From Prochlorococcus sp. AG-459-M13 (GTDB lineage: Bacteria > Cyanobacteriota > Cyanobacteriia > PCC-6307 > Cyanobiaceae), in NCBI GenBank assembly GCA_003212005.1, contig QCRE01000001.1, positions 1 through 64,000 on the forward strand: a DNA stretch of 64,000 bases. Direction: 5' to 3'. The translations under genes and the position numbers were made by a program. Under the pieces are notes generated by a model, which was not told the DNA's origin, did not search any database, and was given only the letters and a program-made list of their open reading frames with translations. Position 1 is the first letter of the stretch. Each line of letters opens with the position of its first letter. Of the stretch, positions 17,018 to 26,483 are shown piece by piece.

Positions 17018-17668
17018 ATGTCATCGCTCCACAAATCAACCAAAAGAGATTATTTGGGCAGAGTTAATGATAAGACTTTTCCTAAAGGAAAAGCTGCGAG
17101 TTTAGCAAAAAATTTTGATTTTGATTATTGGGATGGTGATAGACGAATTTGCTATGGAGGATATAAATATATCCCAGGTAGATTCACACAACTTGCAAAT
17201 GATTTAATTAGAAATTACGGATTAGATTCAAACTCAAAAATATTAGATATTGGATGTGGGAAAGGTTATTTACTTTACGAAATAAAAAAAATAATACCAG
17301 ATATAAAAATACATGGCCTTGATATTTCAAAATATGCTATTGAAAATTCTAAAGAAGAAATAAAAGAATTTTTAACTTTAGGAAATGCTACGAATTTAGA
17401 ATGGGATGATAATTACTTCGATTTTGTTTTATCAATAAATACTCTGCATTGTTTGCCAGCTCAAGATCTATTTAAATCACTCTGTGAAATGGAAAGAGTC
17501 GGGAAATCAAAATATCTTTGTATAGAGAGTTTTAGAAATGAGTATGAAAAAGCAAATCTTTTATATTGGCAGGTTACATGTGAATCATTTCATTCGCCTA
17601 AAACATGGAAGTGGTGGTTTGAAAAAACAGGTTACAAGGGAGATTATTCTTTTATATATTTTGAATAA
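17018..17668 (+). CDS. Class I SAM-dependent methyltransferase
   Basis: A Rossmann-fold methyltransferase of about 216 residues. Seen: motif I ILDIGCGKGYL, an acidic residue closing the second strand (GLDIS), and motif IV-like FDFVLSINTLHCL. A TTG at 16985 would add 11 residues; ATG 17018 is preferred because the earlier codon lacks a ribosome site. It is the only + gene between blocks B and C and converges on the alcohol dehydrogenase gene 9 bases away. The substrate is unknown; the place suggests methylation of a sugar nucleotide or glycan. Confidence 0.8.
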   Translation: MSSLHKSTKRDYLGRVNDKTFPKGKAASLAKNFDFDYWDGDRRICYGGYKYIPGRFTQLANDLIRNYGLDSNSKILDIGCGKGYLLYEIKKIIPDIKIHGLDISKYAIENSKEEIKEFLTLGNATNLEWDDNYFDFVLSINTLHCLPAQDLFKSLCEMERVGKSKYLCIESFRNEYEKANLLYWQVTCESFHSPKTWKWWFEKTGYKGDYSFIYFE

Positions 17669-17677
17669 CAGTGAATT

Positions 17678-18709
17678 TTAAAATCTAATAATTGGTCTAA
17701 GAGTTTTCATCTTTTTCATTGCATCTATAGCCTGATTTATATTTTCTAACTTATAGTATGCAGATGTAAATAAATCTAAAAACTTTTGATTTCTAGATAC
17801 CTTACTAGCAATATATTCAAGATGTTTATCAGGATCTATACCACCACCCCAAGATCCTTCAATTTTCTTACCTTTAATTAATTCAAAAGGGTCTATTTCT
17901 AAAAAATTTCCATAAGGAGGATGGGTTACAAACTTAACTAGTCCATTATCATGAATAAGTGATAGGGAATTATTTAATGCATTAATTGTACCAGTGCATT
18001 CAATTACGATATCAAATAATCTTCCTGATTCCTCTATTATTTGTTCACTTAATCCTTTTTTTGAGCTTGGCAAAAATGAATATTTAGCTCCTAAGTTTAA
18101 GGCTTTTTCTAATCTATCTTTTTTAATATCAATCACTCCAACATTCGCATTGGTCTCATTAATTATTCCTAATAAAGCTGACATACCAATGCCTCCTAAA
18201 CCTAATATCCCAATAAAATTCGCTTTCTTTATATCCTTCAATGTTAGGCTTAAACCATATCCTGTAGGTATTGCACAGCCTAAAGGGGCTCCTACTTCAT
18301 ATTCATCAAGATTTCTAATAAGGACACATCTATCTTCCGAACAAATAGAAAATTCACTAAATGTTGTAACTCTACCAGAATTAATGATTTGTTTCCCTAT
18401 TTTATATTTTGCTGGCTCAGCTGAAATTCCACTTGATTTTATCCACGTTGCAATTACTTTTTCGCCTACTTTTACTTTTGTTACTCCAGGACCAATGTCA
18501 ATAACTTCAGCTAATGCTTCATGACCCAAAAGATGAGGAAGCCATTTGTCGTGTCCTCTTAATCCATCAATTTCAAATATTTGACTTCTACAAATTCCAG
18601 TTTCTATGATTTTTAAAAAAACTTGACCATAATTCAAATTTTCAAAGGAAATCTCATCAATTACTAATGGTTTTTTAATTTCTCTGAGAATAGCTGCTTT
18701 GAATTTCAT
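17678..18709 (-). CDS. Zinc-type medium-chain alcohol dehydrogenase
   Basis: A 343-residue MDR oxidoreductase. Seen: catalytic zinc ligands Cys40 and His63-Glu64 in LLGHEA, and the coenzyme motif GLGGIG at 170-175 followed by an acidic residue (VIDIKK) that favours NAD(H). The four-Cys structural-zinc lobe usual near residues 90-110 is missing; that stretch carries no Cys. Last gene of block C, 3 bases after the E1-beta gene. Inference: it reduces or oxidises the carbonyl product of the E1 pair or of the aminotransferases, most likely on a nucleotide sugar. Confidence 0.85.
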   Translation of the reverse strand: MKFKAAILREIKKPLVIDEISFENLNYGQVFLKIIETGICRSQIFEIDGLRGHDKWLPHLLGHEALAEVIDIGPGVTKVKVGEKVIATWIKSSGISAEPAKYKIGKQIINSGRVTTFSEFSICSEDRCVLIRNLDEYEVGAPLGCAIPTGYGLSLTLKDIKKANFIGILGLGGIGMSALLGIINETNANVGVIDIKKDRLEKALNLGAKYSFLPSSKKGLSEQIIEESGRLFDIVIECTGTINALNNSLSLIHDNGLVKFVTHPPYGNFLEIDPFELIKGKKIEGSWGGGIDPDKHLEYIASKVSRNQKFLDLFTSAYYKLENINQAIDAMKKMKTLRPIIRF

Positions 18710-18712
18710 AAT

Positions 18713-19771
18713 TTAAAAAGGGCCCTTGAACCATTCCCCGGGAATATCATGTGGTTTCGTATTAAAATTTAAAGCTTGTATATCATTTGCAACTTTTAAT
18801 TTTTTTAGTATATTTTTAGCTATATCAATGCAAGATGAAAATCTTTTTCTTGTTTTAAATATTGAAGAACTCTCAGACTCAAAAGGAAGACTAATAATCT
18901 CAAAAGAGTTCAAACTATAGCTTGTTAATTCTAAGTTTTTCATTAATTCATAAAAAAGAGATGAGCTAGCAGAACATTTCTCGAAATACGGCTCAATTAT
19001 TAAAAGATTCTTAGTTTTGGAAATTGATTTTATTAAAAGATCTAAATCATCGAAAATAACCTTTTGAGAAACTATCAAATCAATAGAAATATTAAACCTT
19101 CTTAGAATTTCAATAGATTTAAATGCTTCAATAGCTGGATAACCATATGAAAAAACAGTGAAGTCTTTTCCTTTGCTTAATAACCTTAATTCATTTATAG
19201 ATCTTTCTGAATATAAATTTTTTTTATTTTCCTTCAAGTTGTGAAGCCATCTATGTTCGATCATTATTGTTGGCTTGCCTGAGGTCATCCCTTTTAAGAT
19301 GGTCTTATAAGAATCGCTTGGCATTAGTGGATAATAAACATCCAGTCCTGGAACAGAAGCAAGAAAAGAATGATAACTTTGCGAATGCGTAGGTCCTTGG
19401 CCCCAACCTCTGCCTACAATTAATCGTATTAAAAACGAGGTAGCAGAATCTTTGTTGAACATAAATGACCATTTTGCTACTGAATTAACAATCTGATCAA
19501 AAGAAAGTAAAGAAAAATCAAATCGTTGATGAGTTAAACAAACGCTAAATCCTATCAAACTCATGCCAAAGCAAATTCCTGTAATTGCATTCTCTGATGT
19601 TGGCGGTTCAATACAACGCCGATCACCATATCGTTCAACTAAGTTAATTGTTGTCCCAAAAATTCTCTTAGGATCATTATGACCAAGCCCCATAGAAACT
19701 GACTTTTGATTCTCTGACATTACAGTGTCTAGAGCTAAATTTATTGCTTGAAGATTAGATATTTCTTTCAT
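18713..19771 (-). CDS. Thiamine-diphosphate dehydrogenase E1 component, beta-type subunit
   Basis: A 352-residue protein of the E1-beta/transketolase C-half class. Seen: a Glu in EPPTSENAITGICFGMS near 62-78, matching the activating Glu region of E1-beta, GWGQGPTHSQ near 121-130, and a C-terminal transketolase-like domain from about residue 195. The ATG at 19771 overlaps the alpha-gene stop as ATGA; an in-frame TTG two codons upstream is less likely. No E2 or E3 gene is in the window. Inference: it pairs with the alpha subunit and may transfer an active aldehyde to an acceptor rather than to lipoamide. Confidence 0.87.
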   Translation of the reverse strand: MKEISNLQAINLALDTVMSENQKSVSMGLGHNDPKRIFGTTINLVERYGDRRCIEPPTSENAITGICFGMSLIGFSVCLTHQRFDFSLLSFDQIVNSVAKWSFMFNKDSATSFLIRLIVGRGWGQGPTHSQSYHSFLASVPGLDVYYPLMPSDSYKTILKGMTSGKPTIMIEHRWLHNLKENKKNLYSERSINELRLLSKGKDFTVFSYGYPAIEAFKSIEILRRFNISIDLIVSQKVIFDDLDLLIKSISKTKNLLIIEPYFEKCSASSSLFYELMKNLELTSYSLNSFEIISLPFESESSSIFKTRKRFSSCIDIAKNILKKLKVANDIQALNFNTKPHDIPGEWFKGPF

Positions 19772-20730
19772 GAGCAAGTTTTGTTCATTTTTTCTCTTTT
19801 TTTTAAATAATTTATTTCAGAATTTTTATATTCATTTTTAATAAATTTAAATATTTGATCTTCCTTTTTTGAAAGATAACTTTCTTCAATACCAGACTCA
19901 ATTAAGTCATTTTTCAATAAATCTAAAATATCTAATTTCTTCCATTTTTTCAAAAAAGTTTCATCTCTATAATTAAGATGATCATCAAAATTTGGACCAC
20001 AATGTTCCCTGTATCTATGTGTCATTACCTCTATAACATATGGCCCTTTCCCATTTCTGACATCATCTACAGCCTGTGACCATTTACTGTGTAGCAACAT
20101 GTAGTTATGATTATCTACAAAAATATAATTAACACAAAATCCATTAATTTTTTTTTCTATATTTAACTTACCCTGCCTTGGCTCTAAAGATGTATATACA
20201 GAGAAATTATTATTTTCTATCACAAAAATACATGGTAGATTTCTTATTTTTGCATAATTTAAGGATTCATAAAATACTCCTTCTTCAGTAGCACCTTCTC
20301 CCATAAATATTGTAGTTATTGAATTATTATTTGTTAATAAATTTTGCGCTTCAGACATGCCAACACCTATGGGAACTGTATTCGCGACAATAGCAGTCGT
20401 ACCCATAAACCCATTATCTATATCAATAAGATGCATAGAACCTCCATTACCGCCTGAACAACCAGTTGGTAGACCATGTATTTCATCAAATAATCTTCTT
20501 ATTGATCCCCTCTTTCCTAAAAAATGTGCATGCCCCCTATGAGTACTAACAGCTAAATCATTAGACTTATCTAGAGATGAAAAAATAGAGGGGACCATTT
20601 CTTGGCCTATACTCAAATGAACTGGACACCTAACTAATTCTTTATAGTAATTTTCTGATATGGTTAGCTCCACACTTCTTATTGAGAAAGCCATTAAATA
20701 TATATTTAAAAGCTCAGTTTGAGGAATCAT
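19768..20730 (-). CDS. Thiamine-diphosphate dehydrogenase E1 component, alpha-type subunit
   Basis: A 320-residue E1-alpha protein. Seen: STHRGHAHFL near 62-71, GGSMHL near 96-101, and the ThDP motif GEGATEEG at 144-151 closing with ENNNFSVYT at 172-180. These are as in PdhA or AcoA, so cofactor binding should be intact. It is coupled by ATGA to both neighbours: the aminotransferase upstream at 20727-20730 and the beta subunit downstream. Inference: with the beta subunit it decarboxylates a 2-keto acid for a sugar-modifying reaction. A second housekeeping PDH would be expected elsewhere in the genome. Confidence 0.88.
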   Translation of the reverse strand: MIPQTELLNIYLMAFSIRSVELTISENYYKELVRCPVHLSIGQEMVPSIFSSLDKSNDLAVSTHRGHAHFLGKRGSIRRLFDEIHGLPTGCSGGNGGSMHLIDIDNGFMGTTAIVANTVPIGVGMSEAQNLLTNNNSITTIFMGEGATEEGVFYESLNYAKIRNLPCIFVIENNNFSVYTSLEPRQGKLNIEKKINGFCVNYIFVDNHNYMLLHSKWSQAVDDVRNGKGPYVIEVMTHRYREHCGPNFDDHLNYRDETFLKKWKKLDILDLLKNDLIESGIEESYLSKKEDQIFKFIKNEYKNSEINYLKKREKMNKTCS

Positions 20731-21842
20731 TTTACTTTTAGATCGTTAAACGTTGAATTAACTGATTTGATCACATGATCGATTTCTTCTACTTTCAAGG
20801 TATGGTAAATAGGCAAACTAACTATACTTTTGGACAATCTTTCGGAATTTGGAAGGGAACCAACTTTGTAACCCATTTTTTCTGAACATTTTTGCAAGTG
20901 CAAGGGTATAGGGTAATGAATCTTTGTTTCAACTCCAAGATCTAAAAGTTTTTTCATAAACACGTCTCTAATATCTTCATCCAAAGTGATTATATAATTG
21001 TGATATACATCCTTTGAAGTCGTTCTGATGATAGGTCTTTTTATATTCTCATCTAATTCTTCAGAATACTTTCTAGCTATTGATATATATTTTTCAGTCC
21101 ACTCTTCTATGTAGTCCATTTTTATAAGTGCATATGAAGCTTGCAGTTCATCTAATCGAGTATTAAAACCCCATAAGATGCAGTTATCTCTATCTCGCAA
21201 ACCATGATTCCTTAATAGTTTTGCCTTATTATAAATTTCATAATTATTTGTTGTTAAAACTCCACCATCTCCATAAATACTTAGATTTTTTAAAGGATGG
21301 AGACTAAATCCAGCAGCAATCCCTAAACTTCCTGCATAAGAATATAATTCTTTCCCTCCAATCGCTTGGGCTGCATCTTCAATAACATAAATATGTCTTT
21401 CAGAACAATATTGATTTATCTTATTCATTTCACAAATTCTTCCGGATAAATGTACTGGTATAACAGCCTTTGTATTTTTAGTAATTACATTTTTGATATG
21501 CCTTAATGAAATTAATAAATCATCTTCCACATCACAAAAAACAGGTTTTGCTCCTGCAGCAATTATTGCCCACGCAGTTGCAATAAATGAATTAGCAGGA
21601 CAGATAACTTCATCATTAGATTTTAAATCTAAAGATTTCATTATTAAAGTTAATGCATCTGAACCATTTCCTAATCCTAAGGCGTATTTAACTCCGACAA
21701 AACTTGCAAAACGATTTTCAAACGCAACTAAATTTTCCCCCATAATATAGTTTCCAGAATCTATTACTTTTTCTGTACTTTTCAAAAGTTGACTCTTAAT
21801 GAGATTTGCTTCTCTTTGAAGGCTAACAAAAGGGATCTTCAT
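20727..21842 (-). CDS. DegT/DnrJ/EryC1/StrS aminotransferase
   Basis: A 371-residue PLP enzyme. Seen: GNGSDALT near 58-65, PANSFIATAW near 82-91, EDAAQAIGG near 155-163, and LHPLKNLSIYGDGG at 181-194 with Lys185 as the PLP lysine. The HPLKNL...GDGG form is close to sugar 3-aminotransferases such as FdtB/QdtB (which have YPGKNLG). It is a paralogue of the next gene upstream and overlaps it by one base (TAATG). Inference: the pair may aminate two positions, or act on two intermediates, of the same nucleotide sugar. Confidence 0.88.
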   Translation of the reverse strand: MKIPFVSLQREANLIKSQLLKSTEKVIDSGNYIMGENLVAFENRFASFVGVKYALGLGNGSDALTLIMKSLDLKSNDEVICPANSFIATAWAIIAAGAKPVFCDVEDDLLISLRHIKNVITKNTKAVIPVHLSGRICEMNKINQYCSERHIYVIEDAAQAIGGKELYSYAGSLGIAAGFSLHPLKNLSIYGDGGVLTTNNYEIYNKAKLLRNHGLRDRDNCILWGFNTRLDELQASYALIKMDYIEEWTEKYISIARKYSEELDENIKRPIIRTTSKDVYHNYIITLDEDIRDVFMKKLLDLGVETKIHYPIPLHLQKCSEKMGYKVGSLPNSERLSKSIVSLPIYHTLKVEEIDHVIKSVNSTFNDLKVK

Positions 21843-22981
21843 TATCTATATGATTTTATTGTTTTAACCATATGATTTAGGTTGTCAAAAGTTATAAATT
21901 CATGCACAGGTATGGAAATTGTGGAATTTGCTAATAATTCTGATATTGGAAAATCAGAGTTATTGTATTTATACTTTTTCGAAGCCGGTTGAAGATGCAT
22001 TGGTATAGGATAGTGAATTTTAGCATCTATGCCATTTTTAGTAAGGTGTTCAACAATTTGTATTCTTTCATTAGATGAGAACATATACAAATGGTGTACT
22101 TCTTTTAAATGAACATCTCTATCCACTAAATTTATGAAATCTATATCACTTAGATTACTGTCTAGAAAATCTGCATTTCTTCTTCTTAAGTTCGTTATTT
22201 TTTCTAATTTATTATCTAAAACATATTTAGCTACTACAGCTTGAATCGTATCTAATCTGGAATTATATCCATACTCAATACAAGTATTTCTATCAATCAA
22301 ACCATGATTTCTTATTAACTTTAACTTATAATTAAGTTCTTCATCATTTGTACAAATTATTCCTCCATCACCCCAGACATTTAGATTCTTGAGGGGGTGA
22401 AAGCTGAAACAACCTGCTAAACCAAATGAGCCACATCTTTTTTGATGATATTCGGCTTGTAAAGCATGACAAGCATCTTCAACAATAGGAATATTAAAGT
22501 TTTTTGATATATCCATCAAAGTTTTCATCTCGCATGGTCTTCCTGACCAGTGAACAGGCACTATAGCTTTGGTTTTTTTATTTATCTTCTTAATGACTTC
22601 TTCAGGATTAATATTATAGTCGGAACGCACATCAACAAGTACTGGTTTGGCACCTGTAGTGGCTATGGCTCCAATAGTTGCATAAAAAGTATATGAAGGT
22701 GCAATAACTTCATCCCCTGGTCCAATACCAATAGCTTTTAACGATAGCCTTATCGCATCTGTTCCACTACCAACTCCAATTGCAAATTTTGTACCAGCCT
22801 CTTTAGCAATCGCTTTTTCTAATTCATCTACTGAGCTACCAAGTGTAAAATCAGAATTTCGCACTACATTTTTTAACTCTTCAAAAATTAAATCATAATC
22901 TTCAAACTGTTCTTTAAGGTAATTATGTTTAATGCCATAGTTTTTATCTTGTTTATATTGATCTGGATAAAAATTTTTCAT
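21842..22981 (-). CDS. DegT/DnrJ/EryC1/StrS aminotransferase
   Basis: A 379-residue PLP enzyme related to its downstream neighbour. Seen: GSGTDAIRLS near 71-80, PSYTFYATIGA near 95-105, EDACHALQA near 168-176, and FHPLKNLNVWGDGG near 194-207 with Lys198. The two share the HPLKNL/GDGG lysine region but differ widely elsewhere, so this is an old rather than a recent duplication. It is now the first intact gene of block C, 54 bases after the wrecked RmlD-like gene. Confidence 0.88.
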   Translation of the reverse strand: MKNFYPDQYKQDKNYGIKHNYLKEQFEDYDLIFEELKNVVRNSDFTLGSSVDELEKAIAKEAGTKFAIGVGSGTDAIRLSLKAIGIGPGDEVIAPSYTFYATIGAIATTGAKPVLVDVRSDYNINPEEVIKKINKKTKAIVPVHWSGRPCEMKTLMDISKNFNIPIVEDACHALQAEYHQKRCGSFGLAGCFSFHPLKNLNVWGDGGIICTNDEELNYKLKLIRNHGLIDRNTCIEYGYNSRLDTIQAVVAKYVLDNKLEKITNLRRRNADFLDSNLSDIDFINLVDRDVHLKEVHHLYMFSSNERIQIVEHLTKNGIDAKIHYPIPMHLQPASKKYKYNNSDFPISELLANSTISIPVHEFITFDNLNHMVKTIKSYR

Positions 22982-23035
22982 TTAATAATTATAAATGACC
23001 TAATTAATTATTTTAATTTATATGAGGCCATTATG

Positions 23036-23831
23036 CTAAGTAAATGAATTATGCAATGATGAAAATTTGCCATTATAAATCTTCTTATTTTTATTAAAAA
23101 TGACAGGTTTTACTAATTTAATTGATAAATCATTTTCACTAAAATATCTTAGAGCAAACTCATAGAATGAAATTTCATCTTTACCTCCAAGATGGAATAT
23201 TCCATAAAGTTTTTCTTTTAAAATAATATTTAGAGTTCCAAAAACCTTATCTAATGATATTGGAGCAAGGAACTTGTCCTCAAAGACTTGAATATTTTTA
23301 TTTAATTTATAAAGTTCGCGCCACTTTCTTATCAATGGAGTATTGCATGAGATTACCTTTGCTAATCTCAAAATAGCGTAATTCTCAAAATAGTAATTAG
23401 TAATAAAATCCTCAATTTCTAATTTATATTTTCCATAATTATTAAAAGGGCTTGGAGAATATGTAATTTTGTAGAAGGATTTCCTACCATCAAAAACTGC
23501 TACCGATGAAAGATAAATTAAAAATATATTTTTCTTTTTGCATTCCTTAATAAGCTTAATGGTAGATAAAACATTAATAAATTTTGCATATTTTAAATTT
23601 TTCTCAACGTAACTAATATTGCTTAAACCTGCACATATAAGGCATGCTTGAAAATCTGCTAGGTCAAAATTTAAATTATTATCAATCAAATCAAATTTAA
23701 TTTATTTAGAGTTATTTTGCTTACTTCTACATGTTCCATAAACATCGAAAGATGATTTTTTAAATTCTTTCAAAAGATGAGTACCTATCTCACCCTCAGC
23801 TCCTATTATTAATATTTTTCAATGATTTCAT
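23036..23831 (-). pseudogene. RmlD-like NAD-dependent epimerase/reductase, disrupted
   Basis: The frame 23036-23689 encodes 217 residues of an SDR from ICAGLS through LSSVAVFDG and a FHLGG end, but it lacks the Rossmann start. Reading on upstream in the same frame gives ILIIGAEGEIGTHLLKEF and more, cut off by one in-frame TAA at 23702-23704. Further up, ATG at 23831 begins MKSLK, but joins this frame only if a base is gained or lost in the run of five T (23815-23819 on +). So there are two lesions: a frameshift in a homopolymer and a nonsense codon. Translation could still restart at TTG 23689, but without the NAD-binding strand. It headed block C before decay. Confidence 0.8.
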
Positions 23832-24210
23832 TAATGTATAATTTAAAACTTATATGTATAAAAAATTTATTCTAATTATTTTTATGAAGAATTAACAAAA
23901 AAATTTAATCAAATTTTTTGTATGCCAAATAAAAATCTTTAATATCTAAATACCATCATTTAAGAGAAGTACTTAAAAGTAAATGAAGCATTTTAAAAAA
24001 TAAAAACAATTTTATAGCTCCAAGTTTTTTAATAAAATATAGAGATCTTTTAAAATATTAATTTTTTTCTAAATATGAGGAAATTGCAGAAAATAAAATT
24101 AATTTATATTTCCTGCTTCCGAAAATACTTTAAATTCAGATTTAAAAATACAAGTATCATATTTGCGAATAATACTCACCAGCACAAATTTAATATCTTC
24201 TTAAACTCCA
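23832..24210. other. Intergenic stretch at the island edge, nothing recognised
   Basis: About 380 very AT-rich bases between the pseudogene and the terminator of the tRNA gene. I see no open frame, RNA or repeat that I can support. The old promoter of block C should lie here. The stretch is longer than most gaps in the window, which fits an edge where sequence has been gained or lost. Confidence 0.4.
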
Positions 24211-24246
24211 AAAAAAAAGAACTCCACTGATTTCTCATGAGTTCTT
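24211..24246 (-). terminator. Rho-independent terminator of the tRNA-Asn gene
   Basis: On the minus strand AAGAACTC (24239-24246) and GAGTTCTT (24217-24224) form a perfect 8-base stem with a 14-base loop, followed by a run of T (24211-24216 and on). It starts 25 bases after the tRNA 3' end and is correctly oriented for it. A shorter T run follows the stem on the + strand too, but no gene reads towards it from that side nearby. Confidence 0.7.
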
Positions 24247-24270
24247 ATGTTTTTTCAGAGTGAACTGGAA

Positions 24271-24342
<72 letters not shown>

Positions 24343-24390
24343 ATATAAGAAATTTAACTCTTAAATGTACCTTATGACAAGGGGTAATCT

Positions 24391-25074
24391 TTATTTATAT
24401 TGAAAGTTTAATGGTTTCTGCCAATCTGATAAATTTCCATTACTCATCTCTGCAACTGCATCAGCATAAATTAATTCCTCCAAGCGATGAGTAATCCATA
24501 AAGCAGTAAATGGATTTTTTTTATTTCTAGTAAGATCTTTAATCAATTCTAAAACTTTTAATTGGCTATAACTATCCAAAAGCGCTGTAGGCTCATCCAT
24601 AAGAAGAAAATTTTTTTCACTTATTAAGCAACAAGCTATAGTTAAACGTTGTTTTTGACCACCACTTAAAGTATGGATAGGCCTTTTATCAAATCCAGTT
24701 AATCCAACTTTGTTTAGAGCAATTTTAATTTTATGAGTTATTTCATTTCTATTTAATTTTTGATTTATATTTAAAAGAAGTTCGCTCCTGCAATTTGGCA
24801 TTAAAATTTGATGATCAGGGTTTTGAAAAACCATTCCAACATTAGCTGAATTATTTATAACTCCATTTGTTGGATTAAGAATTCCATTAATTAGTTTTAG
24901 CAAGGTACTCTTCCCACTTCCATTTTTACCAACAATCATCCATAACCCTTCTTTATTTATTGAAAAACTACAATTTTTTATTACATACTCTCTCTTTTCT
25001 GGCCATGAAAAACTAACATTTTTAAAAGCCATTTCAAATTCTTTATTTTGGGAAGTCTTCTCAATTCCGAGCAT
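24391..25074 (-). CDS. ABC transporter ATP-binding protein (CbiO/ECF-like)
   Basis: A 227-residue single ABC domain. Seen: Walker A GKNGSGKST at 49-57, Q-loop QNPDHQ near 84-89, signature LSGGQ at 136-140 and Walker B LLMDEP at 157-162. The VFQNPDHQ Q-loop resembles ATPases of energy-coupling-factor and cobalt-type importers. No permease gene is adjacent, so the partner is unlinked. It lies one base after the UPF0367 gene and probably shares its transcript. Substrate unknown. Confidence 0.85.
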   Translation of the reverse strand: MLGIEKTSQNKEFEMAFKNVSFSWPEKREYVIKNCSFSINKEGLWMIVGKNGSGKSTLLKLINGILNPTNGVINNSANVGMVFQNPDHQILMPNCRSELLLNINQKLNRNEITHKIKIALNKVGLTGFDKRPIHTLSGGQKQRLTIACCLISEKNFLLMDEPTALLDSYSQLKVLELIKDLTRNKKNPFTALWITHRLEELIYADAVAEMSNGNLSDWQKPLNFQYK

Positions 25075-25075
25075 G

Positions 25076-25345
25076 TTAAATATCTAAAGAAAATCCTGGT
25101 CTTTTAGAACCTCCAGCAACTGCAGACTTTTCATAAATCTGAACAGAAATAACCTCTTTAGCAAGAACAGTTATCAATTTACCTTGAACTTTTTCGCAAC
25201 TTAATTCGATTAATGGAGAGTTTTGGTTATTTCCATTCATAAAATCTTTGATTTCATCATAGATTCTTTTAACTTCCTCGTAATCTTTCTTTTGGATTGA
25301 AAAAGGAAACGGTGAATATCTGAGGCTTATTTCAAGAGAATACAT
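25076..25345 (-). CDS. UPF0367 family conserved protein
   Basis: An 89-residue protein beginning MYSLEISLRYSPFPFSIQKK and ending in a basic-aromatic tail, the pattern I know from the cyanobacterial UPF0367 family. It has no membrane segment or signal peptide. The function is unknown. It precedes the ABC ATPase in one transcript and diverges from cysK, with a 150-base gap holding both promoters. Confidence 0.7.
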   Translation of the reverse strand: MYSLEISLRYSPFPFSIQKKDYEEVKRIYDEIKDFMNGNNQNSPLIELSCEKVQGKLITVLAKEVISVQIYEKSAVAGGSKRPGFSLDI

Positions 25346-25497
25346 AAATGAATTTTAAATAACTTATTATAAACAAACTATAGAACAATCTTTTCTAAGA
25401 AGTTGTTTTGAATTTAAGTTCAATCAAAAATTTTTTAAAAAAGATCTAATTATACAATTACTATAAGATTAAACAAATTTATTTTGTAGGCTTTTTC

Positions 25498-26466
25498 ATG
25501 GAAATCGCAAGTGATATTACTTCTTTAGTTGGTAACACCCCTTTAGTAAAATTAGATCGTATAAAAAAGTACTGTAAGTGTCATCCAGAAATAATAGCAA
25601 AACTTGAAAGTTTCAATCCATCAGCATCTGTTAAAGATCGTATCGCGTATTCGATGATAAATTCTGCAGAAAAAGATGGTTTAATATCTCCTACTGAAAC
25701 AACCTTAATTGAGGCAACAAGTGGAAACACAGGTATAGCTTTAGCAATGGTTGCAGCTGCTAAGGGTTATAGATTGATATTAACTATGCCAGACACTATG
25801 AGTATTGAGAGAAGAGCAATGCTTCGAGCATATGGTGCGGAATTACAACTCACTCCAGGGAAAGAAGGCATGAAAGGAGCATTAAATTTAGCTAATGAAT
25901 TATCTTCAAGTATTCCAAATAGTTTTCAATTTAACCAGTTTGAAAATCACGCCAACCCAGATATACATGAAAAGACTACGGCTAGAGAAATTTGGGATCA
26001 ATCTAATCATAATATTGATGGATTAGTAACTGGAGTTGGTACTGGAGGAACCGTTACTGGATGTGCAAGATTTTTAAAAAAAGTTAATCCAAATTGCAAA
26101 ATATATGCTGTGGAACCTGCCAAAAGTGCTGTTATTTCGGGAGAGAAAGCAGGTTCTCACTCAATCCAAGGGATTGGTGCCGGCTTCATTCCTAAAGTAC
26201 TAAATACCAAGTTAATAGACGAAATTATAAAAATAGATGATGAAGAAGCATTTTATTATGGTAGGCTGCTAGCTCGAATCGAGGGGCTGTTATCGGGAAT
26301 TAGTAGTGGAGCTGCTCTTGCTGCAACAATAAAAATTGGGAAAAGGAAAGAACTTTTGAATAAAAGATTAATAGTGATACTTCCAAGTTTTGGTGAGAGA
26401 TATTTATCCACTGCAATGTTTGAATCAAATACTTCAATTAAAGCTAGACAAGACGGTTTTTTGTAA
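25498..26466 (+). CDS. cysK: Cysteine synthase A (O-acetylserine sulfhydrylase)
   Basis: The enzyme makes cysteine from O-acetylserine and sulfide with PLP. Seen: VGNTPLVKL at 11-19, PSASVKDR with Lys47 as the PLP lysine, TSGNTG near 76-81, VGTGGTVTG near 180-188 for phosphate binding, and a conserved Ser in ISSGAA near 268-273. The length of 322 is typical. A J-domain gene follows 17 bases on and may be co-transcribed. It works downstream of the sulfide-producing route that includes cysH at 60481. Confidence 0.95.
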   Translation: MEIASDITSLVGNTPLVKLDRIKKYCKCHPEIIAKLESFNPSASVKDRIAYSMINSAEKDGLISPTETTLIEATSGNTGIALAMVAAAKGYRLILTMPDTMSIERRAMLRAYGAELQLTPGKEGMKGALNLANELSSSIPNSFQFNQFENHANPDIHEKTTAREIWDQSNHNIDGLVTGVGTGGTVTGCARFLKKVNPNCKIYAVEPAKSAVISGEKAGSHSIQGIGAGFIPKVLNTKLIDEIIKIDDEEAFYYGRLLARIEGLLSGISSGAALAATIKIGKRKELLNKRLIVILPSFGERYLSTAMFESNTSIKARQDGFL

Positions 26467-26483
26467 ATATTAGGGACTTAGAT

